Of a stretch of 7,295 nucleotides of DNA, positions 6,701 to 7,295 are shown piece by piece (position 1 is the stretch's first letter; each line of letters begins with the position of its first letter). A model generated the notes under the pieces. It made no database searches. It was not told where the DNA came from and saw nothing but the letters and a program-made list of their open reading frames with translations. Source of the stretch: a bacterium (GTDB lineage Bacteria; AUK180; JAQVHJ01); contig JAQVHJ010000114.1 in NCBI GenBank assembly GCA_028696285.1, forward strand, positions 1 through 7,295. The letters run 5' to 3'. A program made the translations under genes and the position numbers.

Positions 6701-6828
6701 TACAAAAAAGCCTGTAAATGCCAATATGTTGGGAGTGCCATTTTTACATTATTTAGTCCGGTTGGCATAGAGTGATCCAATTTTCAAAAATGCTATTTAT
6801 TTTGTAAGTGTTTACTTGTAAACTCTGG
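6701..6828. repeat. 128-bp direct repeat, copy 2
   Basis: Ungapped partner of 6273-6400 at an offset of 428 nt. It is bracketed by the 38-bp repeats at 6663-6700 and 6852-6889. No gene is supported anywhere between 6058 and 6967; the region is repeats plus A/T-rich filler. Confidence 0.8.
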
Positions 6829-6851
6829 CATCATTGTCACTTTTGATTTTC

Positions 6852-6889
6852 AATTTTTCAACTTTTTTTCTATCCGTCCCTGTTTTTTT
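6852..6889. repeat. 38-bp flanking repeat, copy B
   Basis: Second copy of 6663-6700 at an offset of 189 nt, matching at 34 of 38 positions. It is not followed by another 128-bp element: the sequence continues into the promoter at 6903. Confidence 0.75.
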
Positions 6890-6902
6890 ATCATAATTTT
6901 CC

Positions 6903-6931
6903 TTAACTTTTCATAAGGTATCGGGTATAAT
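6903..6931 (+). promoter_or_regulatory. Sigma-70-like promoter for the right-edge genes
   Basis: TTAACT (6903-6908) and a perfect TATAAT (6926-6931) are separated by exactly 17 nt. The predicted transcript begins near 6938, about 30 nt before the small ORF at 6968. Confidence 0.65.
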
Positions 6932-6967
6932 TTGTTTGTTGATATTTAATGTTTTAGAAGGTTTGGT

Positions 6968-7206
<239 letters not shown>

Positions 7207-7210
<4 letters not shown>

Positions 7211-7295
7211 AAAGATTTAAGGTGGTTTTCTGTCTGTTTTTAACGGTTATTTTCTTTGTTTCGGCATTCTCATTCACAATGAATGTTGAATCGGG
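7207..7295 (+). CDS. Partial secreted protein of unknown family (5' end only)
   Basis: The first 29 codons are visible before the window ends. They encode a classical signal peptide: basic start MKRFKVV, hydrophobic core FCLFLTVIFFVSA and a probable cleavage site after FVSA or SFS, followed by FTMNVESG. The start is supported by GGGAGGGG 7 nt upstream. Its ATG overlaps the stop of the preceding 80-codon frame by ATGA, which allows translational coupling. Too little of the mature protein is present to assign a family. An exported or surface product fits the usual target of phase-variable control, but that is inference. Confidence 0.8.

Noticed and set aside
6060..6889. CRISPR-like array
   Set aside because: The repeats differ in type and length, there are no regular spacers between identical repeats, and no cas gene is present.

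Overview
This is an A+T-rich bacterial window with two unrelated transport or secretion genes, one TPR gene, two partial genes at the edges, and an unusually dense set of intergenic repeats. Evidence for the lineage is indirect. The secreted M6-family metalloprotease ends in tandem fibronectin type III-like domains and a FlgD-like/type A sorting-like Ig domain, an architecture common in FCB-group bacteria and several uncultured candidate phyla. Promoters look sigma-70-like and several Shine-Dalgarno sites are strong. I cannot name the organism from this window.

Layout. Positions 1-257 (minus) hold the 5' part of an unrecognised gene with a signal-like N-terminus; it runs off the left edge. 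From about 253 to 728 there is no other gene: the stretch holds a short palindromic element, a 56-bp direct repeat, degenerate 7-bp tandem units, two compact palindromes and a terminator-like hairpin. A MATE-family multidrug/Na+ antiporter (729-2165, minus) and a TPR-repeat protein (2348-3658, plus) are divergently transcribed from a 182-bp region with one good promoter for each. A secreted M6-like zinc metalloprotease (3883-6057, plus) has its own promoter-like sequence and start signals. Positions 6058-6900 contain no convincing gene. They carry a duplicated 128-bp element, a duplicated 41-bp element, more 7-bp arrays and an inverted pair of short palindromic elements. At the right edge, a good promoter (6903-6931) precedes a small ORF (6968-7210) containing eleven CTAT units, and that ORF overlaps by ATGA the start of a new gene with a signal peptide (7207 to the edge).

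How the genes relate. Nothing ties the MATE, TPR and protease genes into one pathway; each appears to be its own transcription unit. The strongest lead is at the right edge. With 11 repeat units the small ORF stays open up to the start codon of the secreted-protein gene, whereas a frame change either way meets a stop within 20 nt of the repeat. That is the expected design of a phase-variable, translationally coupled leader. It is a hypothesis read from sequence, not a demonstrated system.
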